This document shows, piece after piece, positions 21,600 to 32,372 of a stretch of DNA of 39,846 bases (position 1 is its first letter; every line of letters starts with the position of its first letter). A program made the position numbers and the translations under genes. Location of the stretch: positions 1 through 39,846 of the forward strand of contig JANBQC010000239.1 in assembly GCA_027576995.1 (NCBI GenBank), written 5' to 3'. The notes beneath the pieces were generated by a model. The model saw only the letters and a program-made list of their open reading frames with translations. It was not told where the DNA came from and searched no databases. This DNA is from Dimargaris cristalligena (taxonomy: Eukaryota; Kickxellomycota; Dimargaritomycetes; Dimargaritales; Dimargaritaceae).

Positions 21600-24028
21600 G
21601 AATACTCTCTATTAGGGTGGTGGGAGGGGAGGGGTGAAAATCAAACGTAAGTCGCTTACAAAGGGTAGTAACAGTAGGAAATGTCGAGTATGTAATGCTC
21701 GTATTGCCAAAGAAGGCGGATAAATCCAAAGTGATAATAATAATGATCGAAATCTCCAGAAAACTAAATTAGGGATAATTCATGCCGACCGGAGGGGGGG
21801 GTTGAAGGAAAGCAAAAACGTAAAGTAAATGGAGCGGCCCAAGGAAATGGATATGTTGGTTAGTCAAGTTGGGGAGAATAGCCGGACTTTTAAAGGGGCT
21901 GCCTAGACCCAAGTAGGCCGCTCAAAGTGATACACCCCGCACTAACTTGTGATACATGGTTAAAGAGAACTATCCGGCCAATGTATGCGAGGCTCGAAAT
22001 GGGGGATAACGGATACCATTTCTGGCCATTTGCGAACTTCCCCATAGCCTTCCAAGCAATAATTTCATGGTTATTACATTCTCAGTATTTCCACAGTAGC
22101 GAACTCAAGGCCTTTAAAATAGGCGCGGAGGTGCTCTATAGAATTGCAGACACAACTATTAGCCAGTCCCGGCCACGCAGGTGTCTTTCGCGCACCCCCC
22201 CCCTTCCCTGTAGTTTCGACGAAAGAGGGGAGGGTCGCGAAGCCTATGGCCATGGCCAGGGATGGTCCATTTAGTGGTGGGGTAAAGGCATTAGTGGTCC
22301 GAAACGATGAACGGTATTTAGGGCCAGTAATTACAGCATAGGAGGGGTTTCTAGCTCAACTGTATAGCGAGTAATTGGCCGGATGATAAAGGGTACTATT
22401 GGTTCAAAGGGCACTACTATTCCTTTTGCATTTCATTCCAAAAATCCTTTAGGGCTGCGTTTCAATTCCACCAAGATACACGATTGCTTGGCCCTGTCCT
22501 ACCACTGTGGGAGATTTGGTTGTGTGCAAAAATAGCCAAATAGCCTTATCCTACTCCTCTCATGATATCCACACTGTTGCAAGTGTAACCTAGGCCATTA
22601 GGGCCATGACCTATTCTCGAGAGTAGCAACGCGGGCGGGTTTCATTACTATTTACATGGAGCATGCTGGGCTAGGCTACGGGAAGGCAAGGAAAGGAAAG
22701 GGAGGGGCTATAGGAGTGAATGGGTTAATGGGAGAAACCCGCCAAGGTCTTCTTGGCCCTGGGCACTGCAGACCAATGATATTGCATTCTAGGTCTGGGT
22801 TCACTAAGGGTAAAGGATAGAGTATTTCCAAATACGGATGGTATTGATGATGGCCAGCAACGCTCGTCAATAACTAGGTCATCCGTACGGCATATGCGAT
22901 TAAACGAACCAGTCGGCTTTGGACTTGCAAGTATTCACATTCAATGGGGCTTGTCGTCCGGATTGGGACAACTAGGGGGCCGATTCCATTGTGGCTTTGT
23001 TAGATACACCACCCCCCGCCCCCAATAATCCCCATGGTCTATGAGATGAACTAGTAAGGCTAGCGGGGGTTTTCCCCGATTCTGCGATATCGTAATGGAA
23101 GAGCAGAGGAGGATGGAAGGGGGAGGGGAAGTAAAGGGGGGGAGAGGGACACGACGGACCTCTCCACATTGCAAGAGGACGCCCATTTTCTGCGTTCGTT
23201 TCCACCTTTGTCTCGTTCTTGCAGGATTCCAGTTTCCACCCATGTAGCCCCCGAATACCTCACTCCCTATGGGCCATGATGACCTATGTCATCTGACTCA
23301 CGGTAGCGCGACACTATGGGTGGGTATTAGCCAAACTGCTTCGACACCATGCTTCATTTCAAATGTATTTTTCAGGCTGCCGTATAAAAGAATCCTATAT
23401 ATTCAGTCATGCTGAGGGGTTAAATACTAATTAAAAGTGGTTTTTGGCAATAATAGAAGGAGGTAGGAGGGGTATGTGGACACGAGACATGGTCCATCTA
23501 GTTCACTCCCTTTTAAACCCTTCGAATGCGCCAAGAATTTGGCTGATTCATTTATGCATGGGATGTAGGGGGCACCGTCAGCTGTCTTGCCTATTATTTT
23601 ACCCTGCCATGCGAACATGAGAAGGTAAACGAATATCAAGTTGTCGTGACATAAGTGCGAAGCGACCACCCCTTATATTTCTTTCTCTCCTGGATAACCG
23701 GTTCGTCCAAGTGACTGCCACTTCGATAGGACTCTTCTGTCATCACAGGCATCTGTAATTTTATTTAGCCTGCCGTGTGGTAAGCCCTCCTACCGAAACC
23801 GTATAAAAGTCCGTCGATGGGTGGTCGGGTTGTAGGCCCCAACACGCTCCTTGACCATCTTTAACTAATTATACTGCCCTTGTTAACACCCTCTTCCACT
23901 CCTCGATCCCCAACCCACTCTTGCTATTCTCAGCCCAATTGAGTGTTTGCTTGGCCTGGGTGATCCTCCGTCCCACCGTTAACAGACCCCTTATCAGCCG
24001 CACCCGCCCAATTACCAACGCCTCCAAG
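21600..24028. other. Gene-poor intergenic region
   Basis: No gene is supported. A TTTAAAAG element on the minus strand at 21894-21887, 290 nt upstream of the secreted-protein start, is a plausible promoter, with a five-codon upstream ATG frame at 21783. On the plus strand a TATAAAAG lies at about 23383 with no frame behind it, and another at 23802. The longest frame (21927-22274, +) has no domain features and mixed composition. Confidence 0.5.
23802..23809 (+). promoter_or_regulatory. TATA box
   Basis: TATAAAAG is followed by a C/T-rich leader of about 200 nt without any ATG (after one at 23816, too close to be transcribed) until the ATG at 24029. This matches the arrangement before other genes here, such as those at 3527, 29820 and 32373, and supports a transcription unit reading right. 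Confidence 0.5.
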
Positions 24029-24184
24029 ATGCTGGACTTGTTCTACACCTACCAGTTTATGTTCTTCGACGCTATCCGGCATCAGGCCGCGACGAACGCG
24101 GCGCAGGCTCGTCTGGCGGCTGACCGGCGACGTGAGCGACGGGCATTCAAAGCTAGACAACTCCGCCGGCGTCATACCATTTGA
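24029..24184 (+). CDS. Small Arg-rich hypothetical protein
   Basis: A 51-codon frame starting MLDLFYTYQFMFFD, then helical, Ala/Gln/Arg-rich sequence ending in a strongly basic tail (RRRERRAFKARQLRRRH). Support comes from context: a good TATA box 220 nt upstream, an ATG-free pyrimidine-rich leader, GC-rich third positions within the frame and a return to AT-rich sequence after the stop. The frame is also open upstream to about 23855 without any ATG. There is no signal peptide. The aromatic N-terminus followed by an amphipathic basic helix could suit a small organelle or nucleic-acid-binding protein, but I do not recognise a family. An unrecognised upstream or downstream exon is possible. Confidence 0.4.
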   Translation: MLDLFYTYQFMFFDAIRHQAATNAAQARLAADRRRERRAFKARQLRRRHTI

Positions 24185-25204
24185 AGCATCGAGCATCCGT
24201 TGATTCCGCCCCAATCGAATCCAATCCAATCCGTTGTCGCATTTCCCTTGTCTCTAGGTACACCGAGACACAACAAGTGGGAATGGGTAGCACACATCCT
24301 TCATTCCTCTTATCGTTCAGCTAATTCACGTCCCAACCCCCCGAAATATATATGACCCCCCACCCATTTAATATACGTATTTATTAGACCAACTTTAGTT
24401 ATTTTCGTAGTCACAGGTACTTGTGCACCGGATTGACTCATTACATTAATTTTCCAAGCTGTAGAGTTCTACCTTCTATATAATATTACTACTAAGCAAT
24501 CCTCCTTTTTCTGGGGTTTCCGCAAGGCCTCGCTTGAATATGCTTCGAGACCACGACATAACGGACGCTAGTCTATGCCATAATGTAATTACATATATGC
24601 CCTTTCCCCACCCCTCTCAATTTCCTATATACTTAAATGAACCCCTATTTCTCTAATTCGAAAATAAAGCCTCACCACCAAAAATAATAATAACAGCCGG
24701 AAATATCCCTAACCCATTATCCCTTATAATAAACATAAATACCACTATACTATTACAAGCATCTATAAATGGCGATTTAACTGATCGTCAAATCCTGACA
24801 ATGGCGTTTATAATTACTGCCGAACTCAAACAAAAAAATAAAATCAACACGTTCAATGGTGTAAAGAATCCCGGGTATGGCTAAACAGATAACAAAAATG
24901 AGGATTGGAAAATAGGGGGAATATATGAATTACAAAAAGGTCCGTAGTTGGATTGGAACTATATTTCTTATAAAAAATAATATTAAAAAAGCGACTAATT
25001 AGGCAAGGGGAAATGAATAGTGACAAGGCTGGCGGAGCGTGACGTGTTGGTGACGGACGGAAGCGAAGTGGTGAATATATAGTACGAGACCCAAATCGAG
25101 TCAACCCCCCTTAGCGGAGTCACTGAACAGAAGGTGAGGTGGGTGTGGCTAGGTTATTATGGAAGGATAGGGGGACAGGCGCCCTATTATTCTTCCTATA
25201 TACC
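24185..25204. other. AT-rich convergent 3' flanks
   Basis: This stretch lies between the small Arg-rich frame (+) and the cytidylyltransferase (-). It is AT-rich (notably 24650-24850 and 24900-25000, with AATAAT and AAAAAATA words) and probably holds both 3' untranslated regions. No gene or RNA structure was recognised. Confidence 0.5.
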
Positions 25205-26218
25205 CTATAGGCTCGATCTTGAACCGTTTGACGCATCCGACGAGCCCCCCAAGTCCTCCTCCGAGTGACGGCTGGACGACTCCCGCAAAGAGGTGGACGA
25301 ATTCGACCGACTGATGAAGTTAAGGGACCGGTTCGTATTGAAAAACTTCTTGACCATACTATCAGCTCCGAAGAGCCCAATGAAGCCTCTAATGAATTCC
25401 TGCCGGCGCTCCTCCCAAAACGAAAACGTCCGGTTGAGCTCGTACTTGAGATCATCGAGTTCGGCCAAAAGTTCCTCGCGGGTACCGGTGAGGTTCTGCT
25501 GGATGGAGTTGCGGATATCGCGGGCGCGTTTCTTGACCTGCAGCTCCTGGGCCTTGAGAAAGGAGATGTTGAGGTCCTTGTGGCTGACGCCGCGTTCTAG
25601 ATTCCGGCGGAGGTAGGCGTCGTAGTCGCGTACGATGCGGGTGATGAGGTCCGACGTGCTAATGCCTTCGGTGCGCTGGGTGGGCAAAAACCGACCCTGG
25701 GCTTTGACAAAGGCGTACACATCGTCGCCCTCCACCGACCCGTAGGGAATGTCGTCGTGGGCCACGTAGTCAATTTGGTGCTCGTCCAGGTACTCTTGGG
25801 TCACGATCCAGGGGGCGTTTTCAATGACCTCATCGATCCAGCGGCAGTGGCGGACGGCTTCGTAGCGCTCCACGTCCGACAGCACGGTTTTGCCCTTGCG
25901 GCGGTGGGTCTCGTAGTCACTGCACACTCCGACGATCAAATAAACACTGGGAAAGGCCTTTTTGGCCTGTTCCAAAGCCTTGGCATGCCCGAAATGGAAC
26001 AGATCGTAAATGCCGTCGCAGTAAATGCGCACCGGGCGGTCCCGGGGTGGGGGATTAATGTGGAACTCGCCGTGCGGTGGGAGCTCGTAATTGGGGTTGG
26101 GGATGGGCTCATCGGCCGCGACCACCGGCTTGGCGACGGGCGCGCGAGGCACCTCCGGCGACTTCTCGACCAGTAAGGCAGGGGGCGACGAGGCGCTACT
26201 GGAGGGTGACGTGGACAT
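25205..26218 (-). CDS. PCT1: Choline-phosphate cytidylyltransferase
   Basis: Single coding exon of 337 aa. The enzyme makes CDP-choline from CTP and phosphocholine, the rate-limiting step of the Kennedy pathway to phosphatidylcholine. It switches between soluble and membrane-bound forms. The catalytic domain (about 62-200) shows the nucleotidyltransferase signature HFGH (75-78) in [20 protein letters not shown], plus [22 protein letters not shown] and RTEGISTSD (about 182-190). Residues about 222-300 form a long, charged amphipathic helix region ([18 protein letters not shown] and beyond), the expected lipid-sensing membrane-binding domain. The tail is Ser-rich, as in regulatory phosphorylated tails. 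I use the ATG at 26218 (CAACCATGTCC); codons further upstream are open but lack an ATG, and a TTTAG at about 26247 could be a 5'-leader splice acceptor. All key residues look intact. Confidence 0.95.
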   Translation of the reverse strand: MSTSPSSSASSPPALLVEKSPEVPRAPVAKPVVAADEPIPNPNYELPPHGEFHINPPPRDRPVRIYCDGIYDLFHFGHAKALEQAKKAFPSVYLIVGVCSDYETHRRKGKTVLSDVERYEAVRHCRWIDEVIENAPWIVTQEYLDEHQIDYVAHDDIPYGSVEGDDVYAFVKAQGRFLPTQRTEGISTSDLITRIVRDYDAYLRRNLERGVSHKDLNISFLKAQELQVKKRARDIRNSIQQNLTGTREELLAELDDLKYELNRTFSFWEERRQEFIRGFIGLFGADSMVKKFFNTNRSLNFISRSNSSTSLRESSSRHSEEDLGGSSDASNGSRSSL

Positions 26219-28382
26219 GGTTGAGGCCGGGCTAGAATTGCGGTATCTAAAGAATATAGATTTAGAGTAGAGGGGCCGCACCAATAAAGGAGGGAGGTGG
26301 CTTTGGGGGTGAAAGTTAAATGCGGGAGCAGGGTGTGAATGGGGAAGGCTACAAAGACAAAGGTGAATGAGAGAGGGGAGGACGGCAGTTTTGCCAGAAA
26401 CTAGGTGGGGCAGCTAGTACCTGGCCAAAAATGAGGGAGGAAAGGGGACGTGGAACAAGAATATTCTAACTAGACTAAGCGGAATTAAGCAGTCGTTGGC
26501 CTTTATTATGCGATAATAACCACAGCTTAAAACAGCGAAATGGGCCCATAGAAACAGGGAATGGTCATTGGTCTAACCCAGGCGATATAGTAGTAGTAAT
26601 AATAGTAGCGTGCCCGGCAAGGAGGCTCCCAAGTCAATGCTATACAAATGTAATTTCGTTCTTACAAGGTAACGAATGTCGCCTAATTAGCCGGATTAAA
26701 GCGGATGAAATAGAGTTGAGGGATTAAAACGCCACGCGGGTAAGATGATAAAGGGATGGTTCGGCAAAGGTAAAACTCGGCAGGGGTGGCGGCCGAATAT
26801 TTGAAACCACTTGGACGGCCTGGCTTGTGATATCGGTACTAGCAATATACAGAGATAGCCGAATTAGTTGGAAATGGATACCAGTTGGAATAACGCAATA
26901 TTGGCAAAGCGGTGAGCTACGGCAATCGCGTCGATTCACCTCCCCTTTATATCTTGGGCAATACCGTTCTGTTAGCCAGACAGCCGCGGGGACTCCGAAC
27001 CGATGTCGGATGACCTTCGGTGCGTTTCATCCCTCGTGAATATGGGGGGATTGTATATCTGGCGTTGGTGGGAAGGGTAACCGAACCTCCCCCACTAGCC
27101 AGTATAGGTAAACTTATTATTGATAATGGGGCCTGCCTTTCACATTCACACTCCCCACCACTAGCGGGCCACCATCCCCAACGCCCCCGAATACGGTGAG
27201 GTGGGCTGACCCCGCCCCGGAACGGTATCCCCGTGGAATCCCGTCACTACCCATCTCCACCGGTCAGGAAGGAGAGGGGGGGCACGGTCAGCAGCCCGCA
27301 CCGGTGCCTTGGCGCCCAGCGGGTGTTCCTTAGTCGGGCCATTGGCAGACACTCGTGGCCCCCAAGCATAGTAGGCACGGGTTCCCCCACCAGCCTACGC
27401 GCTGCAACGCAATGTTCGATGGATTCAGTTTCAATCGAAATTACCTCTCTCTTCTATTTCTACCTAAACCATGGTGAGATATTAAACGACTCTTCTTCCC
27501 CTGGAGGCCCTTGCATAATCAAGGGCGAATCTGCACTCAGTGGGGTGTGGGTGTCCTTGAAAAAAGCACACTATGCTTGACACGCCACCAAAAGGATATT
27601 CCATTACCATCTACAAAAAATGGAATTAGTCGATATTCGAGAATAAAAGGGAGGCAGCCCAATCTACCCGTATGTTCCTATCAAGCTCTTTACTAAACTA
27701 CCTAAGCCTTTATTGGTAGTCCACGGTAAAAGCCCGCAGATAATACCCGCTGGCCAATGATCTTCAGTCCAGAGTCACCCGAGAGGTTACAGCCGCTCGG
27801 GCCGTTGTTGTTATTGCCAGCCGCCCCTCCCTGTGGGATTATTACTTGTCAAACTCTTTGCCACCAATTGGTGATCCTGCTGGCTGACGAAGTTGCGGTG
27901 GGCCACTCACTGTTTGCAATGGGATGCGGTGGGAGGCCGAAAATCTAACAATTGCACACCCCTCTGCCCCAGACACCCGAATAATGCCAAAGCTGATCAT
28001 ATGTCTCCCTTTATATAAATGACCGGTTAATGGGAACATATGTGTGTCATATATTTCTAACCAGTTATATTTGTCTTGTCAACCGGTGCTATCGTTATAC
28101 AGCTAGATTGGTTCGCCCGCATTGGCCTGATCCATTTGCCTCTGTTTTATCCAGACTTCTCGTTTTCCCAATTCCGCCAGCCCACCTGACCCAGGCCTCC
28201 CACCGAAGGATTCCATTCTCCACACTCAATCCGGGAATAATATGTACTCGTGCTCAGGTAAAGGGCAAAAATAGGTGGGGGTATCCCAATGGTCAGCAGG
28301 GGATTTTAACCCCATACCACTTTTAAACATGTCCACTTTATACCCGAATTATATATAATACAATCAATTATAAAATGTCACT

Positions 28383-28406
28383 GGTGGTGGTGGTGGTGGT
28401 GATGAT
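28383..28406. repeat. (GGT)n trinucleotide run
   Basis: Consecutive GGT units followed by GAT units in gene-free DNA. Simple sequence that may vary in length, with no function assigned. Confidence 0.7.
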
Positions 28407-29176
28407 GAGGGGGAGAGGGATTTAGTACACCGATAGGCAGATGAGGGGGCTGCTTTCCCTCCCCCCCAAAATAACTTTAAAGATAAACAGAGTTGCCCTT
28501 GGACGGAATAGAAGAGGCTTGCGATGATGCAAAAATACAGGTGACCAAGGGAGCACCTGAGTTGTACAGACCTGGAAAAGGGGCTCTTATCGTAGCACGG
28601 ATATATTTTAGGCTCACACGGCAGCGTCCTTCCCACTCAAGGAGATACTAAACCGCATGTTACAGAAGCACCTCCACCCGCCTTGTGTATTTTTTGGTTG
28701 GGCTACTTGGAAATCAACATTGCGTCCCTTGGTGGATTCCCTTATAAGCCAGCTGACCCGGACACAAAGGGTGGGGGGGAGGGAATCTATCACCTCAAGT
28801 CCAGTATTTAGCAGTATGAGGAGCAGAGTGCCATTTGTGACCTACGGGGGCTGCAGTTGCGTCAGAGACAGTGACCTAATTAACCGAACCATCGCGGGTA
28901 TTGGTCCGTAGATACCACGGGCGGGGCTTCCTAGCTCGGCCGCCACACTTCCAAAACTTAGCAGAGCCCCGTAAATCCCCCCGTCACTGGGCCAAGGTAA
29001 TGGGTATCCCTAGCTGTACCGCCCTGTCAAACTATCCCCCCTTCGCATCTTGGTAAAATGTATTTGCTGGCATACCCTGGATTGCAGTCGATTGGTGGTT
29101 CAAGGACTTCGTGTACCTTGAACATATGAGGCACAGCAAGTTAAATCTGGTGGCGGTTTCCTTCGTTTCTAGAATT

Positions 29177-29231
29177 GTATGCCGTTTTCGCTCTTTTGGA
29201 GGCAGGCATTCTCCGTTTTTAAACGGCATAC
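29177..29231. repeat. Perfect 11-bp inverted repeat with 33-nt loop
   Basis: GTATGCCGTTT (29177-29187) is the exact reverse complement of AAACGGCATAC (29221-29231). The right arm overlaps a second small palindrome, CCGTTTTTAAACGG, so the word CCGTTT occurs three times in this interval in both orientations. It lies about 180 nt before the probable promoter of the secreted-protein gene at 29820. It could be a binding site cluster or a chance hairpin. Confidence 0.45.
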
Positions 29232-29405
29232 TTAGCCAACGGGACCACACTACCCTGCCTAAATGGGATGGGTGGTACTGTAGAGGTAACCATGGTGGCA
29301 TCTTACCCCTCCCTCTCTTGTGGTATAAGCAGCGGCCCTGAATCATTAAGGGTGATTGAGAGGTCGGGTGGCTCATGGGGCAGCCCTTTCAAACCCCAAA
29401 CCAAG

Positions 29406-29415
29406 TATTTAAAAG
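29406..29415 (+). promoter_or_regulatory. TATA-like element of the first secreted paralogue
   Basis: TATTTAAAAG is followed, after one ATG at 29416 that is too close to be transcribed, by about 390 nt of pyrimidine-rich DNA with no ATG on this strand until the start codon at 29820. Such a long ATG-free run is unlikely by chance and marks a leader. Confidence 0.5.
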
Positions 29416-29819
29416 CATGGGTAGCGTACCCGACATATTAAACATCTATCCAACGACCCCCTGCTCCCCTTCCGTCAGCTGGAGGTCTATTTCATTTTTG
29501 CACTATTTGGGCCTAATACCCTCTACTCACTCGCTCGTCCAGACCGCTTGCAAGACCTTCTTATCCGATCTATTTATTCCTACATTATCTACTAAACAAC
29601 AGCCCGCTTGCTTGGTATTTATCTCATTATTGCTTTTTCCCTTTTGTTTGAAATTACTCCCAGTAGTCGATCCTGTCAACTATAACTTTAATTATAGTAC
29701 CTTATTCGTCAAGGACAGTTATTGCTTATTCTAAGCCGGGCTAACTATATTCGTGAGGAAGCTACGGAGTCGCCAAACCCCTATATTTATATTACTTGCA
29801 GCGATTATACCCAATATTA

Positions 29820-31361
29820 ATGACCATGGCAGTGCTGAAGCAGGTCGGCGTTAGTGGGGTCGTGTGTTGGATCTCCCTCGTTTGGTTAGCTCTGAAGGCC
29901 CATGGTTCGGATTTCTACGGCCCGCCGACGAGAAACTCCGCTTTCATGCCAGATATGGTCGAGTACCGCACACAGTTCAGGGGTATCTCGCCCAGTGATA
30001 GCAGCGTCCCCCCAAGCGACGGTTCGCCAACTGTAGGCGCCGAGGAGCAGATGGATTTAGAGGAATATGTCGATTTTTTAGGGGGTGAGCACGAGGCATC
30101 CTTCGACCAAACCGGCCTGATCAACCGTCCCCAAATGCCCATTAGCAATAACATGCCGGCTAATAATGGTCCCTTGGGTATGGTGCCGAGCAACTGGGGG
30201 TTCGTAACTTCCAAGCCGGAGCCCGTCCCTTTCGAATGGACCCCGGCCATGGATATCTTATTGCGAGGCTCGAGTGCCCAACTTACCGGGAGCCACGCAA
30301 TACCGTTGGAGACGCCGGATAAACCGCTCGAAGTAAAGCCCCGTAAAAATCCCCTCGACCACACGTCTTCGCCCTTGGATACGTACTCCATGAGTGAAGG
30401 GGTGGATGAGTACCACACTGATGTATCCATGTCGGAGTTCTCGACGGCCTCCACTCTGGATGCCTTACCATCTATGGACGAGGTCAACACCATCCCCATC
30501 ACTCAGGCGGGGATATCCACTGGATTATCCTCTATCGAGAATACACCGGCGTTTACCCCAGGTGCGACGGCCCAGTCCGCGCCAACCATTTCGGCCAACG
30601 GATCCCAGGAATTCGCCAAACCCATGTACCCGTGGGCCCGCCCCAACTCCTTTCCTCGTACCAAACGGGCCCGGGAAGCCTCATCGCCCCCGCGACCCGC
30701 TGCCCGGCTAGTCCCCGTGATTGCACCTATGCCGAAACTCCCGGTTATGCCCATACTGCGGGAGGGGTCCCGCCAACCGCACCTCCTCCTCCAATGCTAC
30801 CCCGGCATCCGCCTGATGCCCCAGGCCAGCGGCGACTACCTACTGAACTTTAGTGTTTTCCAGGATTATGTGGTGAACAACCTATTCCAGCGGAATCAGC
30901 AGCGGGCTAACCGACCGACCCGGCCGTTGAGAGGTATGTCAGCTTCGACCATTCCCGGGCCTGCCTCGGCGGAGGAGTTTAAGCAGGTCGTTCGTGCATC
31001 GAAAGCCAATTTTATGAAACACCATTTCACATCCTCCAACAACTACGACAATGATGAGCCGTTGTTGACGAGAAAAGTCCGGCCCGGCGACTTGGATAAA
31101 TACGTCTATCAGTTGGCCTTTATGTGCCATGCCATCCGCCAAGGCAACCAGTCCTTGTACGCCATTTACCGGGACCAGTCCACCGGAGCGTATAGATTTG
31201 AGTTTGTGTTTGGCAACCCCAAGGTTCAGGAAAGCTACAGACATTTGATTCATTTCTGGAGTAACACAAAAGGCTACATTCAAGTTAGTCCGGTGGTTTT
31301 GGCTTCGGAGCAATTGGAATACCACATTACCATTGGTCAACTGATTGTGGAGGCCCCGTAG
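29820..31361 (+). CDS. Secreted protein of unknown family, tandem paralogue A
   Basis: Single-exon frame of 513 aa from ATGACCATGG. The N-terminus is a signal peptide (hydrophobic core VSGVVCWISLVWLAL, likely cleavage after AHG). A long disordered part follows, with an acidic motif (MDLEEYVDFLGG, about 79-90), many Ser/Thr/Pro residues, and a basic motif TKRAREAS (about 281-288). The C-terminal 200 residues look folded, with a strand-rich core around NQSLYAIYRDQ (443 onward) and RFEFVFGNP. The downstream protein at 32373 shares this plan and the core (TQSVYLVYWDP, FGFAFIYHP), so the two are diverged paralogues. It has few cysteines, no catalytic motif and no membrane anchor. The plan of signal peptide, disordered linker with basic motif and C-terminal domain resembles known secreted effectors of parasites, but the family is not one I recognise. 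Confidence 0.85.
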   Translation: MTMAVLKQVGVSGVVCWISLVWLALKAHGSDFYGPPTRNSAFMPDMVEYRTQFRGISPSDSSVPPSDGSPTVGAEEQMDLEEYVDFLGGEHEASFDQTGLINRPQMPISNNMPANNGPLGMVPSNWGFVTSKPEPVPFEWTPAMDILLRGSSAQLTGSHAIPLETPDKPLEVKPRKNPLDHTSSPLDTYSMSEGVDEYHTDVSMSEFSTASTLDALPSMDEVNTIPITQAGISTGLSSIENTPAFTPGATAQSAPTISANGSQEFAKPMYPWARPNSFPRTKRAREASSPPRPAARLVPVIAPMPKLPVMPILREGSRQPHLLLQCYPGIRLMPQASGDYLLNFSVFQDYVVNNLFQRNQQRANRPTRPLRGMSASTIPGPASAEEFKQVVRASKANFMKHHFTSSNNYDNDEPLLTRKVRPGDLDKYVYQLAFMCHAIRQGNQSLYAIYRDQSTGAYRFEFVFGNPKVQESYRHLIHFWSNTKGYIQVSPVVLASEQLEYHITIGQLIVEAP

Positions 31362-32195
31362 CCATTGTGAGGTATTTTTTTTATTTTGACGCATTTCCTA
31401 TCCTATACTTCTATAAAGTGTTTAATATCATTACGGCGTGTCGCTCTAGAACCAGTAAATACCAGCTAAACAGCCGCCTTTATATATATATCTTTATATC
31501 TATATATCTATATGTGTACCACTGCACTTGACGGCACTAGTGGTTTAGAATTTTATATCGGAATTTTTTGAATAAGGACAAGGGAGCAATAAATGACCAA
31601 CTATCTATAAGCGGAATGTACTCTATAACAATAGAGGCAGCCCGAATAAAGCAGCCATGTACGAACATAACAGCCAAACCCTTGATAAATACGTTGTGGG
31701 GTATTTTTTCTTGGATACATTTTACCTAGGGACATTGCCCAAAAGAGCCGTCCCGAGGAGTTCGTTTGGACACATTTCGGTTGATAGTGGATGATTTTAT
31801 AGAATGAAAACGAGTAATATGGGGTAATCCCAAATTCGGCCATTTCAGAAACCAACCTCCCCTCCTCAGCTGGCCCTCAGGCCATAGTGGTTTTTCCATG
31901 TTACCCCCCACTGTCGTACAGAATCGGATAGTATGAATGATGGAGGTGGGTGGGTGGGTCTTGAAACGATTTTTTTCGAAGGGAAGCGAGAGAAGCGATT
32001 AATGTGCAAACAGACCAAAAACGCAGCCGCATGGTCCTTCCCATAGCTAACATTGTGATTTTTATCCCTGTTCAAAGATTCCCCCTCTGTGCTACAACTT
32101 GGAGCCTGCCTATTCGATAATCCGCATGTCTTATTTTTGCCTTGTACACCTCTCCACCACCAGGTGGGGGGGGGGGAGGGAGGGGCGTTGATGGG
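31362..32195. other. Intergenic region between the tandem secreted paralogues
   Basis: AT-rich with TATATA-type simple sequence around 31480-31512, probably the 3' flank of paralogue A. It ends in a G-rich run (32164-32176) just before the TATA box of paralogue B. Short frames on the minus strand have no recognisable content. Confidence 0.55.
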
Positions 32196-32206
32196 TATAT
32201 ATAAAA
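32196..32206 (+). promoter_or_regulatory. TATA box of the second secreted paralogue
   Basis: TATATATAAAA, 177 nt before the start codon, with a CT-rich stretch about 25-40 nt downstream as a likely start region. There is no ATG between it and 32373, which supports both the promoter and the chosen start codon. Confidence 0.65.
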
Positions 32207-32372
32207 TTTGACCCTGCCTCTTCTTCCCTTTGTTCGTTACCTGCTCTTTTATTAATTTATTTATTGGAAAGAAAACCCTTCAATTTCTTTACTACGCTTC
32301 CACTTATTTCTGTTGTTACTTGCGCTAAATCTAAGCACAGTAGCCCTTGACGGTGGTTTATTTCCCAGCAAT

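Larger units (their letters stand above)
26219..29405. other. Gene-poor intergenic region
   Basis: About 3.2 kb with no supportable gene. Frames up to about 115 codons (for example 27233-27580) show no domain, no signal peptide and no splice-compatible neighbours. It contains a (GGT)n trinucleotide run near 28383-28406 and a perfect 11-bp inverted repeat at 29177-29231. The left end should hold the cytidylyltransferase promoter, the right end the promoter of the secreted protein at 29820. Confidence 0.55.

Noticed and set aside
21927..22274. 115-codon frame (+)
   Set aside because: No domain, signal peptide or promoter; it ends in low-complexity sequence.
26219..26284. Longer N-terminus for the cytidylyltransferase
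   Set aside because: It would need a TTG start. The ATG at 26218 has a good context and the extra residues do not resemble the family.
27233..27580. 115-codon frame (+) in the gene-poor region
   Set aside because: No recognisable content, and composition changes sharply within it.
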